The notes beneath the pieces were generated by a model. The model made no database searches and was not told the DNA's origin. It was given only the letters and a program-made list of their open reading frames with translations. Below, piece after piece: positions 7,792-16,548 of a stretch of 64,000 nt of DNA; positions within the stretch are counted from its first letter, which is position 1; each line of letters begins with the position of its first letter. The stretch is taken from the NCBI RefSeq assembly GCF_900110215.1, contig NZ_FOCX01000001.1, forward strand, positions 62,001 through 126,000. Reading direction: 5' to 3'. The position numbers were made by a program, and so were the translations under genes. The DNA comes from Halorientalis persicus (GTDB lineage: Archaea; Halobacteriota; Halobacteria; Halobacteriales; Haloarculaceae).

Positions 7792-8411
7792 TCGGCCGCC
7801 CAATCGAGGAAGTTCCGGACCACGTCGTGGCCCACCGCGGTCAGGACCGACTCCGGGTGGAACTGGACGCACTCGATGGGATACTCGCGGTGGCGAATCC
7901 CCATCACCAGGTCCTCGCCGTCGTTCTCGCAGGTCGCGGTCACGTCGAAACAGTCCGGCACTTCGGTCGCGACCAGCGAGTGATAGCGCCCGCCCTGGAA
8001 GCCCTGGTCCAGGCCGGCGAATACTCCGTTCCCGTCGTGATCGATGGCGAACGCCTTCCCGTGGATCGGTTCCGGCGCGCGCCCGACGGTCCCGCCGTAG
8101 ACGTGGGCCGCCGCTTCGAGGCCGAGGCAGACGCCCAGCGTCGGCACGTCGGGGCTCACCTCGCACAACACGTCGTTGGTCACGCCCACGTCCCGTTCGT
8201 TCGCGGGGTGGCCGGGGCCGGGACTGATCACGATGGCGTCGGGGTCGACCGCACGCACGTCCGCGAGCGAGGCCGTGTTACGCAGGACTTCGGTGTCGGC
8301 GTGTTCGCTGACGTACTCGACGAGGTTGTACGTGAACGAGTCGAAGTTGTCGACGAACAGCACTTTCTGGCGACCCTCGTCGACTGCGGTGCCATCCTGG
8401 GCGGCGCTCAT
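7785..8411 (-). CDS. trpG: Anthranilate synthase component II (glutamine amidotransferase)
   Basis: Releases ammonia from glutamine for anthranilate formation by TrpE. 208 aa, class-I amidotransferase. Oxyanion-strand motif S-P-G-P-G-H-P at 63-69, nucleophile Cys95 in G-V-C-L-G, and His185/Glu187 in F-H-P-E-S complete the triad. The residues after the nucleophile read L-E-A rather than the common H-Q-A, so a local variation exists beside the active site. Last gene of the trpDFEG operon; its ATG overlaps the trpE stop by 4 nt, implying coupled translation and near-equal stoichiometry with TrpE. Could in principle serve PabB, but the operon points to tryptophan. Confidence 0.92.
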   Translation of the reverse strand: MSAAQDGTAVDEGRQKVLFVDNFDSFTYNLVEYVSEHADTEVLRNTASLADVRAVDPDAIVISPGPGHPANERDVGVTNDVLCEVSPDVPTLGVCLGLEAAAHVYGGTVGRAPEPIHGKAFAIDHDGNGVFAGLDQGFQGGRYHSLVATEVPDCFDVTATCENDGEDLVMGIRHREYPIECVQFHPESVLTAVGHDVVRNFLDWAADQ

Positions 8412-10081
8412 CGGGACACCCCCTCGGCGTCGGTCGCCGGACTGTCCGGGGCATCCGCCTCGTCGGGATTCGCGTCGGCCTCCACGGGCTGATCGGCGAT
8501 CGCGTCCAGCGCGGTCAACACGCCGTCCATCTTCTTTTCGGTCTCGTAGTACTCGCTCGCAGGGTCGGAATCGGCGACGATGCCCGCGCCGGCCTGGACG
8601 GTGATGCGGTCGAGGTCGTCCGCGCGGTCGGCAGTGTACGGTCCGGTGCCGCTTTCGACCGTCGCCGTCCGAATCACGATGGCGAAGTCGGTGTCGCCGG
8701 TCCAGGAGTAGTAGCCGACGCCGCCGCCGTAGAGGCCGCGTGGCTCGGGTTCGAGGTCGTCGATGATCTCCATGGCGCGGATCTTCGGTGCGCCCGAGAG
8801 CGTCCCCGCGGGGAAGGCCGCCCGCGTCGCGTCGAACTGGTCTGCGTCGTCGGCGAGTTCGCCCGTCACGGTCGATTCGATGTGCTGGACGTGGCTGTAC
8901 TTCAGGACGTTCATGAACTCCTCGACGCGGACGCTGCCGGCCTGTGCCACCCGGCGCACGTCGTTGCGCGCCAGGTCGACCAGCATCGTGTGTTCGGCCC
9001 GTTCTTTCCCGTCCGCGAGCATCTCGCCGGCCAGCCGGCGGTCCTCGACCGGCGAGGTCCCGCGGTCACAGGTCCCCGCGATGGGGTTGGAGACGATCCG
9101 GTCGTCCCGAACCGAGATCAGCGTCTCCGGGCTCGCGCCGACGACGGTCAGCCCGTCGTAGCCCAGCAGGTACATATACGGCGAGGGGTTCACGGCCCGG
9201 AGCGACTCGTAGAAGGCCAGCGGGTCCACCTCGCCGTCGAGTTCGCGCTTCCGAGAGATGACGCCCTGATAGATGTCGCCGTCGAGGACGTGCTCCTTGG
9301 CGCGCTCGACCGCCTGTTCGTAGTCGACCCGTGGGTCGGCCCGTTCGGATTCGAGGGTGAAGCCGCCTGTCTCGACGGCCACGTCGGCTTCGAGCAGGGC
9401 CGCGACCCGCTCGGCTTCGGCTTCGAGTTCGTCGTAACGCTCGCCCGCGTCCTCGTCGGGGGTCACCAGCGGCGTGAACACCAGCGAGACGGTGTCGTCC
9501 CTGTCGTCGAAGACAAGCGTCTTCGTGTTCAGGACGAACTGCGCGTCGGGCAACCGTCCCTCGGGGTGATCCAGCCCCACCTCGTCGAGCCACATCTCGT
9601 AGACGGCATCGTAGGAGAGAAAGCCCACGAGGCCGCCGTCGAGGTGCTGGCGATCCGCGCCGTTGAACCCCCGCAGGGTCACGTCCGGGAGCGCGTGTCG
9701 GAGGTGATCGACGGCGTCGGCGTCGTCACGACCCGCCGTCTCGATCCGGCCGGCGTAGCGGTCGTCGAAGGTTTCGACGCTCGCTCCCTCGCTCTCGACG
9801 GTCACGACCGCCTCGGGGTCGTAGCCGACGAACGAATAGCGGGCGTGGCGTTGCTCCTTTGTCGGCGCGAACGCGCCGTCCGGGTCGCTGGAGGCAACTT
9901 TCTCGGCGCTCTCCAGCAGGAACGCGTAGGGTGCGGGCTCGGCGTCGGTCGTCCGGCCCGTCAGCGCGGCGTAGGCCGCCAGCGGTTCCACGTCGGCGGG
10001 GAGCTCCGCGGCGACACGGACGACCGCCGGGCCGTCGGTGTCTGCCAGTTCCACGAACTCCTCGCGGCTTTTGTCCATCAT
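8408..10081 (-). CDS. trpE: Anthranilate synthase component I
   Basis: Converts chorismate plus ammonia to anthranilate. 557 aa. The N-terminal regulatory domain has the L-L-E-S motif at 55-58, which in this family forms part of the tryptophan-binding pocket, so feedback inhibition is likely. The C-terminal chorismate-binding domain shows G-A-S-P-E-T, P-I-A-G-T, L-V-D-L-A-R-N-D, and the F-P-A-G-T-L-S-G-A-P-K signature, all intact. The C-terminal tail is Asp/Ala-rich and probably disordered. The start is ATG 10081 in the ATGA shared with the trpF stop; a second ATG follows immediately. Confidence 0.95.
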   Translation of the reverse strand: MMDKSREEFVELADTDGPAVVRVAAELPADVEPLAAYAALTGRTTDAEPAPYAFLLESAEKVASSDPDGAFAPTKEQRHARYSFVGYDPEAVVTVESEGASVETFDDRYAGRIETAGRDDADAVDHLRHALPDVTLRGFNGADRQHLDGGLVGFLSYDAVYEMWLDEVGLDHPEGRLPDAQFVLNTKTLVFDDRDDTVSLVFTPLVTPDEDAGERYDELEAEAERVAALLEADVAVETGGFTLESERADPRVDYEQAVERAKEHVLDGDIYQGVISRKRELDGEVDPLAFYESLRAVNPSPYMYLLGYDGLTVVGASPETLISVRDDRIVSNPIAGTCDRGTSPVEDRRLAGEMLADGKERAEHTMLVDLARNDVRRVAQAGSVRVEEFMNVLKYSHVQHIESTVTGELADDADQFDATRAAFPAGTLSGAPKIRAMEIIDDLEPEPRGLYGGGVGYYSWTGDTDFAIVIRTATVESGTGPYTADRADDLDRITVQAGAGIVADSDPASEYYETEKKMDGVLTALDAIADQPVEADANPDEADAPDSPATDAEGVSR

Positions 10082-10719
10082 GCGCTGACCACCGCACTCT
10101 CGGCCCGCTCGACGAACCGCCGGACCGCATCGTGGTCCTTGAGGCCACCCTCGGACTCCACACCGCTCGCAACGTCCACGGCGAAGGGTTCGACGGTTTC
10201 GGCCGCCTCGGCGACGTTGTCCGGCGTGAGCCCACCGGCGAGGATCACCGGCACGTCGAGACTCGTGACCAGGTCCGCCGTGCGCTCCCAGTCGTGGGTC
10301 TCGCCGGTCCCGCCACCGCCCTGCTCGTCCACGGAATCGATCAGGAGGGCGTCGGCCGCGTCGGCGTAGGTATCCACGGCGGAATCGGTCGCGTCGACGG
10401 CGGCGATCACCTGCGCCGGCGCGCGCTCACGCACCGCCGCGATGTCGTCCGGCCCCAGATTCCCGTGCAACTGGACGGCGTCAGGTTCGACGCGTTCGAC
10501 CAGTTCGACGGCCCGGCCGACGCTGTCGGGCATCGTCACCAGCACGCTCGTGACGAAGGGCGGGACAGCAGCCGCGAGTTCGGCGGCCTGCTCGACCGGG
10601 ACCTCGCGTGGCGTGTCCACCGTGACGGCGGCAGTCAGCCCCACCGCGTCCGCGCCGGCGGCGACGACGGCCTCGAGGTCCGACTCGCGCGTGATGCCAC
10701 AGATCTTCGTTCGCGTCAT
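10078..10719 (-). CDS. trpF: Phosphoribosylanthranilate isomerase
   Basis: Third step specific to tryptophan synthesis: Amadori rearrangement of PRA to CdRP. 213 aa, TIM barrel. Catalytic Cys7 sits in T-K-I-C-G-I-T, the strand D-A-V-Q-L-H-G and the acid Asp in L-L-I-D-S follow, and the phosphate-binding end reads G-G-L-T-P-D-N-V then V-D-V-A-S-G-V-E. It is framed by ATGA overlaps with trpD upstream and trpE downstream. trpC, trpB and trpA are not in the window, so the pathway is split between at least two loci. Confidence 0.94.
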   Translation of the reverse strand: MTRTKICGITRESDLEAVVAAGADAVGLTAAVTVDTPREVPVEQAAELAAAVPPFVTSVLVTMPDSVGRAVELVERVEPDAVQLHGNLGPDDIAAVRERAPAQVIAAVDATDSAVDTYADAADALLIDSVDEQGGGGTGETHDWERTADLVTSLDVPVILAGGLTPDNVAEAAETVEPFAVDVASGVESEGGLKDHDAVRRFVERAESAVVSA

Positions 10720-11717
10720 TGCTCGACCGCACAGAGATCGGCGAGTTTCTCGGCGGCGCGGCCCCCCTCGATGGCCTGTCTGGCGCGCTCGACCCCATCG
10801 CGGTGGGAGTCGGCCTCGCCCGCGACGTAGACTGCCGCGCCCGCGTTCGCGAGAATGATGTCCCGTTTGGGCCCCGTGACCTCCCCCTCGACGATCCCGC
10901 GCAGGTCCGCGGCGTTCTCCTCGGGGGAGCCGCCGGCGACCGCCTCGATGTCCGCCCGGTCGAGCCCGAGGTCCGACGGCGCGATCCGGTACTCCTCGAC
11001 CGAGCCACCCTGCACCTCGGCGACGACCGTCTCGTCGTGGATCCCGATCTCGTCCAGCCCGGCCCCGTGAACGACCATCGCGTGATCGACCGGCATATGC
11101 GTCAGGGCGTTGGCGATCAGCGGCACCAGGTCGGGGTCGTAGACGCCCAGCACCTGCGCGTCCGCGCCGGCCGGGTTCGTGAGCGGGCCGAGGACGTTGA
11201 AGATCGTCCGCATCCCGAGTTCCTTGCGCGGACCGATCACGGCCTTCATCGCCGGGTGGAAGACTGGCGCGAGCATGAAGCCGATCCCGTCGGACTCGAT
11301 CGCCCGCTCGACCGCTGGGGGTTCGGCTTCGACGTTCACGCCGGCGACCTCCAGCACGTCGGCACTGCCCGACGAGGACGACACCGAGTAGTTGCCGTGC
11401 TTGGCGATGGGCACGCCTGCCCCGCTGGCGACGATGGCGCTGGTCGTCGAGACGTTGATCGTGTTGTAGTCGTCCCCGCCGGTCCCGCAGGTGTCGACCA
11501 GCGGCGACCGATCCGGTTCGATCGTCCGCGCGGCCTCGCGCATCCCCTGTGCGAAACCGGCGATCTCGTCTTCGGTCTCGCCTTTCGCGCGCAGCGCCGA
11601 CAGCAACGCGCCGATCTGTGCCTCCGTCGCCTCCTCGAAGATCGCCGTCGCGGCCTCGCGGGCCTGTCCGACCGTCAGATCCTCGCCCTCCGTGACTCGT
11701 TCGATGTAATCCTGCAT
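10716..11717 (-). CDS. trpD: Anthranilate phosphoribosyltransferase
   Basis: Transfers phosphoribose from PRPP to anthranilate. 333 aa. The PRPP-binding Gly loop D-T-C-G-T-G-G-D and the following N-V-S-T-T-S-A, K-H-G-N (substrate site) and the V-L-G-P-L-T-N-P segment are all present. First gene of trpDFEG. I start at ATG 11717 because upstream in-frame residues reach only to a TTG and do not resemble the family. No attenuator-like leader peptide rich in Trp codons is visible in the 190 bp upstream, so control is probably at the promoter. Confidence 0.94.
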   Translation of the reverse strand: MQDYIERVTEGEDLTVGQAREAATAIFEEATEAQIGALLSALRAKGETEDEIAGFAQGMREAARTIEPDRSPLVDTCGTGGDDYNTINVSTTSAIVASGAGVPIAKHGNYSVSSSSGSADVLEVAGVNVEAEPPAVERAIESDGIGFMLAPVFHPAMKAVIGPRKELGMRTIFNVLGPLTNPAGADAQVLGVYDPDLVPLIANALTHMPVDHAMVVHGAGLDEIGIHDETVVAEVQGGSVEEYRIAPSDLGLDRADIEAVAGGSPEENAADLRGIVEGEVTGPKRDIILANAGAAVYVAGEADSHRDGVERARQAIEGGRAAEKLADLCAVEQ

Positions 11718-11907
11718 TGTGGACACCAATGGACGTATCCGCGTTGTGATGTACAAATCCGTTCATCGACTTAAGCGTATCGGGTCCAGGGCGGCCGAGA
11801 CGGCCAGCAGGCGCGTGGGGAACGGGCACAAGTGCCGGACGGGAGGGCTTTCTCCAATCCGAAACCTTCAATTACCACTGCGGATTACGATGTGGTGGAG
11901 GCAGCAC
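11718..11907. promoter_or_regulatory. Promoter region of the trp operon and of tRNA-Val
   Basis: 190-bp divergent spacer. For trpD (minus strand), TATA-like elements are atttgta (about 11752-11758) and cttaag (11770-11775). On the plus side, the stretch ccttcaattaccactgcggattac (about 11863-11887), roughly 20-45 nt before the tRNA, is AT-rich and is the natural place for the tRNA promoter. No operator palindrome is obvious. Confidence 0.4.
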
Positions 11908-11982
11908 GGGTTCGTGGTCTAGATCGGTTACGACACCTCCTTGACATGGAGGAGGCCGACGGTTCAAATCCGTCCGAACCCA
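11908..11982 (+). tRNA. tRNA-Val (anticodon GAC)
   Basis: 75 nt folding as a complete cloverleaf. The acceptor stem GGGTTCG pairs with CGAACCC, with discriminator A. The D-stem GTC pairs with GAC, the anticodon stem CCTCC with GGAGG around the loop TTGACAT (anticodon GAC, valine), and the T-stem GACGG with CCGTC around TTCAAAT. No intron and no encoded CCA (the A is followed by TCT). A stem-like TTCTGACA...TGTCGGAA lies just downstream. Confidence 0.95.
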
Positions 11983-11991
11983 TCTGCCGGT

Positions 11992-12012
11992 TTTCTGACA
12001 TATTCTGTCGGA
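11992..12012 (+). terminator. Hairpin downstream of tRNA-Val
   Basis: An 8-bp stem with one T-G wobble (TTCTGACA / TGTCGGAA, 5-nt loop) preceded by a short T run. It lies between the tRNA 3' end and the convergent HNH gene stop and could terminate or protect either transcript. Confidence 0.35.
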
Positions 12013-12017
12013 ACGTG

Positions 12018-12818
12018 TTACCAGTAGGACTCCAGAGGTTGATCGTCTGGATCAGGCTCAACGGTTGTACCCGGTGCATCAGGGTGATGAGTTCGGCAGA
12101 CAGTAACGAGATTCCGGAGAAGGTGTGCGTGTTCAGGTGGCTTCTCCCAGATTTTGAATAGCCGGACCGGAACAATGTGGTGGACCTCTACACCGCGACC
12201 GAAACGGCGTCGATGTTCTTCGTCGTGAATTCCGCAGACAGTACATCGGTAATCGTCGCGTTCGAGAGCTTTTTCGCGCTGTTTGATCCAGTGTGTCGAA
12301 TAGTATCCGCTGGTCTCGACCCTGTTGTCGAGACCCCAACACGCCATCGAACAGTACTCGGTATCCAGCGATTGCCGTCGCTCGAAGGTCTCTTCACAGC
12401 CGGGACAGGTGAGTTCGACCTGTCGCCGTCGTGGTTTCCCCGCACAGTCGTTCGAGCAGAACTGTCCGTCACGGACTGACGGGTAGTACCGAAATTCCTC
12501 GCCGCAGGTTTCACACGCACTCGTTGCCAGCGATTCCCCATCGGTAATGTCGAGTCGGGCGAGCCAATGGCAGATCGTGGTCTTGGCGACGTTGCACTCG
12601 TCGGCGATGTCCTGTTGGTCACGGCGTTTCTCGACGTACTGCTCAGACAGCCATTCAGGGTCCTGATACCGCCGGTCGTCGTCGATGTCGTGGCGATCGA
12701 GCCACCGGCGGATCGTACTGGGCGAGGTCCCACACAGCTCGGCGATCTCGGTCGAAGACATTCCGTTCTCGACGTACTGCGTCCGGAGGAACTCGGCGTC
12801 GCGGTAGCGGCTACCCAT
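12018..12818 (-). CDS. HNH endonuclease with two HTH motifs and two zinc knuckles
   Basis: 266 aa. Two consecutive helix-turn-helix segments (about 8-42 and 52-88) share the pattern E-F/W-L-x-x-Q-Y-V-E...I-A-x-x-C, i.e. an internal duplication. Two Cys4 knuckles follow (C102/C105/C121/C125 and C138/C141/C156/C160). The C-terminal HNH nuclease has C192-x-x-C195, H213-H214-I-V-P, N236 and C241...H244-H245. This resembles free-standing homing-type or phage HNH nucleases with DNA-targeting modules. It converges on tRNA-Val, a typical insertion site, and reads away from the histidine kinase. All catalytic residues look intact. Cleavage target unknown. Confidence 0.85.
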   Translation of the reverse strand: MGSRYRDAEFLRTQYVENGMSSTEIAELCGTSPSTIRRWLDRHDIDDDRRYQDPEWLSEQYVEKRRDQQDIADECNVAKTTICHWLARLDITDGESLATSACETCGEEFRYYPSVRDGQFCSNDCAGKPRRRQVELTCPGCEETFERRQSLDTEYCSMACWGLDNRVETSGYYSTHWIKQREKALERDDYRCTVCGIHDEEHRRRFGRGVEVHHIVPVRLFKIWEKPPEHAHLLRNLVTVCRTHHPDAPGTTVEPDPDDQPLESYW

Positions 12819-13000
12819 CGGTCGTCACTGCTGTGTCCGTACGGCGCGTGATGGTATCGTCGAGCGCCGCAGTCGGCCACGTCGTCGGGGTCACGTGTCG
12901 GCTTCGTCCTGTTTCGATACTTGTACGTTCGGAGGACGAGACTGTCAGTATTCGAACCAGCGCGAACCCTTTTGCGGGTGGCTTCCGAGTCTGAACTAGA
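12819..13000. promoter_or_regulatory. Divergent promoter region, HNH gene / histidine kinase
   Basis: 182 bp between divergent starts. For the kinase, ccttttg at 12968-12974 lies 27-33 nt before ATG 13001, the spacing of a leaderless haloarchaeal promoter. For the HNH gene no element of comparable quality is evident. Confidence 0.45.
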
Positions 13001-14524
13001 ATGGCAGGTGAGGACGCGCCGCCGGTCGACGCCGAGAGTGTCGACCATCTGCTGGACCGGATGACGGACGCGTTCATGGGGCTAGACGACGAGTGGCGAT
13101 TCACGTATCTGAACGAGCACGGTCGACGCGTCGTCTGTGAAGCCATGGGGGAGGAGCTGAGCGTCGAGGAGTTGCAGGGCCGGACGATGTGGGGAGCACT
13201 CCCGGAGCTTTCGGGGACGGTCTTCGAGGAGCGCTACCGGGAGGCGATGGCGAGGCAGACGGCCGTCTCCTTCGAGGCAGAGTACGAACCGCTCGACGCG
13301 TGGTTCGAGATCAACGTCTACCCGTCGGAATCGGGACTCTCGGTGTACTTCCGGGACGTGACCGAGCGGCGACGACAGCACAAGAAACTGGAGAACCGGG
13401 AGACGGTCCTCCGGGAGATGTACGAGGTCATCTCGGATCAGGACCTCGCGTTCGAGGGCCGCGTCGAGGCGTTGCTGGCCATCGGCTGTCGGGAACTCGG
13501 GACCGACTACGGGACGCTCTCCCGGATCCGAGACGACGAGTACGTCTTCGAGGTGGTCCACGGCCCGGACGACATCGTCGAGGCGGGGGACGTGATCGAT
13601 CTGGCCGACACCTACTGCGAGCGCGTCGTGCTGGACGAGGAGCGCCTCGTCTCGGGCGACGTCGCCGAGGAGTATCCTGCCCTGCCGCGGGGACAGGGGA
13701 TCGATGGATGGGGAGTGGGCTGTTACCTCGGGGCACCGGTGATCGTCAACGGCGATGTGTACGGCACCTTCTGTTTCTACGATACCGACCGCGAGGACGG
13801 GTTCTCGGAGTGGGCGGTGACGCTGGTCGAGACGATGGGCCGGTGGATCGGGTCGGCACTGGAGCGCAAGCTCGCCCGTGAGCGACTCGTCAGGCAAAAC
13901 GAGCGGCTCGAACAGTTCGCCACGATTCTCTCACACGATCTCCGGAACCCGCTGGGCGTGGCGATCCAGCGGGCCGAACTCCTCGAACGGGAACTCGGCG
14001 GCGAGAGCGAACACGTGACCGCGCTCCAGCGAGCCCACGAGCGCATGGAGACGCTCGTCGAGGACGTGTTGACGATGACACGCGTCGGCGAGACCGTCGA
14101 GGAGACGAGCGACGTCGAGCTGGCGGCCGTCGCGAGGGACGCGTGGAACAACGTCCGTACCGACGACGCCTCGCTGGACGTCGACGACGACCTCGTCGTG
14201 GCCTGTGATCGGAGCCGGCTCCAGCAGTTGCTGGAGAACCTGATCCGAAATTCGGTCGAGCACGGGACCGACGGGGACGACGACGGCGTCACGATCCAGA
14301 TCGCGGCCCAGCCCGACGGATTCGTCGTCGCCGACGACGGGCCGGGCATCCCCGAATCCGAACGCGACTCGGTGTTCGAGTTCGGCCACTCCGAGTCCGG
14401 CGGGAGCGGCGTCGGGCTGGCCATCGTCGACCAGATCGCGACGGCTCACGGCTGGGAGGTCACACTCACCGACGACTGGGACGGCGGCGCTCGCTTCGAG
14501 TTCCGGACGGTGACGGATCGGTGA
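13001..14524 (+). CDS. Soluble PAS-GAF sensor histidine kinase
   Basis: 507 aa without membrane segments, so a cytoplasmic sensor. PAS-like domain about 12-125 (W-R-F-T-Y-L-N, ending V-Y-F-R-D-V-T-E-R), GAF domain about 140-295, HisKA H-box L-S-H-D-L-R-N-P with phospho-acceptor His312, and an HATPase_c domain about 400-505 with N-L-I-R-N-S-V-E-H-G (N box), D-D-G-P-G-I-P (G1) and G-S-G-V-G-L-A-I-V (G2). No response regulator is adjacent, as is common for haloarchaeal orphan kinases. Stimulus unknown; GAF domains often bind small molecules or chromophores. Confidence 0.92.
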   Translation: MAGEDAPPVDAESVDHLLDRMTDAFMGLDDEWRFTYLNEHGRRVVCEAMGEELSVEELQGRTMWGALPELSGTVFEERYREAMARQTAVSFEAEYEPLDAWFEINVYPSESGLSVYFRDVTERRRQHKKLENRETVLREMYEVISDQDLAFEGRVEALLAIGCRELGTDYGTLSRIRDDEYVFEVVHGPDDIVEAGDVIDLADTYCERVVLDEERLVSGDVAEEYPALPRGQGIDGWGVGCYLGAPVIVNGDVYGTFCFYDTDREDGFSEWAVTLVETMGRWIGSALERKLARERLVRQNERLEQFATILSHDLRNPLGVAIQRAELLERELGGESEHVTALQRAHERMETLVEDVLTMTRVGETVEETSDVELAAVARDAWNNVRTDDASLDVDDDLVVACDRSRLQQLLENLIRNSVEHGTDGDDDGVTIQIAAQPDGFVVADDGPGIPESERDSVFEFGHSESGGSGVGLAIVDQIATAHGWEVTLTDDWDGGARFEFRTVTDR

Positions 14525-14579
14525 GCGCGGACGGCCGGCTGGCGCAGAATCGAAACGCCGGCGAAAGAGATGTCCCCGG

Positions 14580-15074
14580 TTACTCCTCGGCGACCGTCGC
14601 AGCCGCGCTGGTCGTCGGCTGATCGGCCAGTCGGCGTTCGAGGTCGTCGAGGTGGTTCACGACGCTGTGGACGTCGTCTCCGTCGGTGCAGGGGGCGACC
14701 TGTGCGAGTTCGCCGCCGCGGTACTCGGCCAGTCCCATCTTCGGCAGGACGATGGTGGTGTGGTCCTGGCCGGTGATCGACGAGGACTGCTCGTGGGTCT
14801 GGTAGAACGATTCGAGCGTGGTGTTGTTGGCCAGCGCCCACTGTTTGAACTCGGCGATCCGATTGAGGATGAACTCACCCTGATCGGTCTCGGCGGCTTT
14901 CGTCGTCGGATCGATCTGGCGACCCCAGACTTTCACGTAGAAGTCGTCGACGTGGCCTTCGTCTTCGAGGCGCTGGAGGCGCTCGAGTACCTGCTCCTGT
15001 CGTGTGCGCGCACCCGGTGGGGAGAGTGTCCGCACGTAGAGTTCGAGTCGTATTGGATCGGTGTTCGATGACAT
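14580..15074 (-). CDS. HTH_63-like winged-helix protein
   Basis: 164 aa. Residues about 8-60 (I-R-L-E-L-Y-V-R-T-L-S-P-P...Q-V-L-E-R-L-Q-R-L-E...V-K-V-W-G) match a haloarchaea-specific N-terminal domain annotated as a winged HTH; the rest is a conserved helical region ending in an Ala/Thr tail. ATG 15074 is favoured over an upstream in-frame start because a purine-rich ggagggg sits 7 nt before it and a TATA-like box about 60 nt upstream. It stands alone, divergent from the CBS protein. DNA binding is likely; targets unknown. Confidence 0.7.
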   Translation of the reverse strand: MSSNTDPIRLELYVRTLSPPGARTRQEQVLERLQRLEDEGHVDDFYVKVWGRQIDPTTKAAETDQGEFILNRIAEFKQWALANNTTLESFYQTHEQSSSITGQDHTTIVLPKMGLAEYRGGELAQVAPCTDGDDVHSVVNHLDDLERRLADQPTTSAAATVAEE

Positions 15075-15357
15075 TGGTGGTCCCCTCCCATCGGACAATC
15101 GTGAATCGTGCTCCTAAAGCGTTCCTCTGATTGATATAATACCACACAGGACGCCTAATACCGATATAATGTCCCGCAGCCACCGTACGACCGTGACAAT
15201 TGTCCTTCTATCGGGTACATATGAGCACGTATCGGTACCGAGTCGGCCTGCTGGCGGGACGAGGTCGGCAGGTGTATCACTGACGGCGATCGCCGCTGAA
15301 CGGGAATACCGCTAAGTTTGATTACCCCGGGCAGTCAAGCAAAAACAGGAGATTACG
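15075..15357. promoter_or_regulatory. AT-rich divergent promoter region with repeated gatataat motifs
   Basis: 283 bp. Two copies of gatataat, at about 15133-15140 and 15163-15170, lie 30 bp apart. Read on the minus strand the first gives TATA-like ttatatc for the HTH gene, which also has a ggagggg ribosome-binding site (about 15082-15088). For the plus-strand CBS gene, ctaagttt (15311-15318) and aggag close to ATG 15358 are the best signals. No gene is seen inside. Confidence 0.45.
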
Positions 15358-16500
15358 ATGGATATTGCTGATATCGCGACCAGCGATTATATAGAAGTCG
15401 ACGCTACCGAGCGGCTGGCGAAGGTCCGCTCTATCTTCGAGCGCAAGAACCCCCGGGGAATCATCGTCACGAACGACGGGGCCTACGAGGGAGTGATCGG
15501 CCGGCGGCAACTCCTCCAGTCCCACGTTCAGGACGACGCCAAGGCCGAGTCCCTGGTGGTCTCGGCCCCGAAGGTCGAACGAACCGACGACGTGCGCGAA
15601 GTCGCGCGCGTCCTCGTCGAAGGCGGCACGAAGATCGCCCCCGTGTTCGAGGCCGACCGGCTGTGGGGGATCGTCACGACCAACTCGATCCTCGAGGCGG
15701 TGCTGGAACACCTCGACGCGCTGACCGTCGGGGACATCTACACCGAGAACGTCGTCACGGTGGCCGAGGACACCCGCGTCGGACAGGCGATCAACCTCCT
15801 GCGCGAACACGGGATCTCGCGGGTACCCGTCCTCGACGAGGACGGCCTGCTCTCGGGCATGGTCACCACCCACGACATCGTCGACGTGGTGGTCCGTGAC
15901 ATGGACAAGACCACGCGTGGCGAGCGCGCCGGCGGGAACGACCGCATCCTCGACATCCCGGTGTACGACGTGATGTCCAGCCCGGTCGCCACGACCGACA
16001 CCGCCGAGTCGGTCCGGTCGGCCGTCAGCCGGATGCTCGACAACGACTACAACGGCCTGGTCGTCACCCCCGAGGGCGACGACAGCCAGGTCGTGGGTAT
16101 CCTCACGAAGACCGACGTGCTCCGGGCGTTGACCTACACCGAGGAAGAGCACATGGACGTCCAGATCACGAACATCACGTTGCTGGACACCATCTCGCGG
16201 GAGGACGTGCGCGTCGACATCGAGAGCGTCGTCGACAAGTACAGCGATATGCAGGTCCGGCACGCCCACGTCCGCTTCCACGAGCACAAGGAGAAACTGC
16301 GGGGCACGCCGCTGATCCAGTGCCAGATCCGCCTGCGGACCACGGAGGGCCAGATCGCTGGCTCCGGCGAAGGCTACGGCGCGGAACAGTCGTTCAACGT
16401 GGCGCTGGACAAACTCGAACGCAACGTCCTCGAACTGAAAGACGTGCGCTCCGACGAGGAGTACCGGGGGCAGTTGCTCCGGAAACTCGGCGAGCTATAG
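15358..16500 (+). CDS. Four-CBS-domain protein with ribosome-hibernation-factor-like C-terminus
   Basis: 380 aa. Four CBS units run from about 1-58, 63-118, 123-180 and 203-262, with typical strands such as G-I-S-R-V-P-V-L and G-I-L-T-K-T-D-V. They form two Bateman modules that usually bind adenine nucleotides. The last 95 residues (about 280-375) have the beta-alpha-beta-beta-beta-alpha look of HPF/RaiA proteins: V-R-H-A-H-V-R-F-H-E, I-Q-C-Q-I-R-L-R-T, then A-L-D-K-L-E-R-N. The inferred role is nucleotide-sensing control of ribosome dormancy. Soluble, monocistronic, preceded by aggag. The CBS part is certain; the C-terminal assignment is by pattern only. Confidence 0.8.
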   Translation: MDIADIATSDYIEVDATERLAKVRSIFERKNPRGIIVTNDGAYEGVIGRRQLLQSHVQDDAKAESLVVSAPKVERTDDVREVARVLVEGGTKIAPVFEADRLWGIVTTNSILEAVLEHLDALTVGDIYTENVVTVAEDTRVGQAINLLREHGISRVPVLDEDGLLSGMVTTHDIVDVVVRDMDKTTRGERAGGNDRILDIPVYDVMSSPVATTDTAESVRSAVSRMLDNDYNGLVVTPEGDDSQVVGILTKTDVLRALTYTEEEHMDVQITNITLLDTISREDVRVDIESVVDKYSDMQVRHAHVRFHEHKEKLRGTPLIQCQIRLRTTEGQIAGSGEGYGAEQSFNVALDKLERNVLELKDVRSDEEYRGQLLRKLGEL

Positions 16501-16548
16501 CGTCCAGCACACCCCGATCCGGAGCCGCGTTCGGTCGCCGTCGACGGG

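Noticed and set aside
11961-12018. Attachment-site duplication of the tRNA-Val 3' end
   Set aside because: No second copy of the tRNA 3' sequence was found by eye beyond the HNH gene, so no element boundaries can be claimed.
15222-15284. 20-codon frame starting at an ATG in the CBS-gene promoter region
   Set aside because: Too short, no conserved features, and it lacks a ribosome-binding site.
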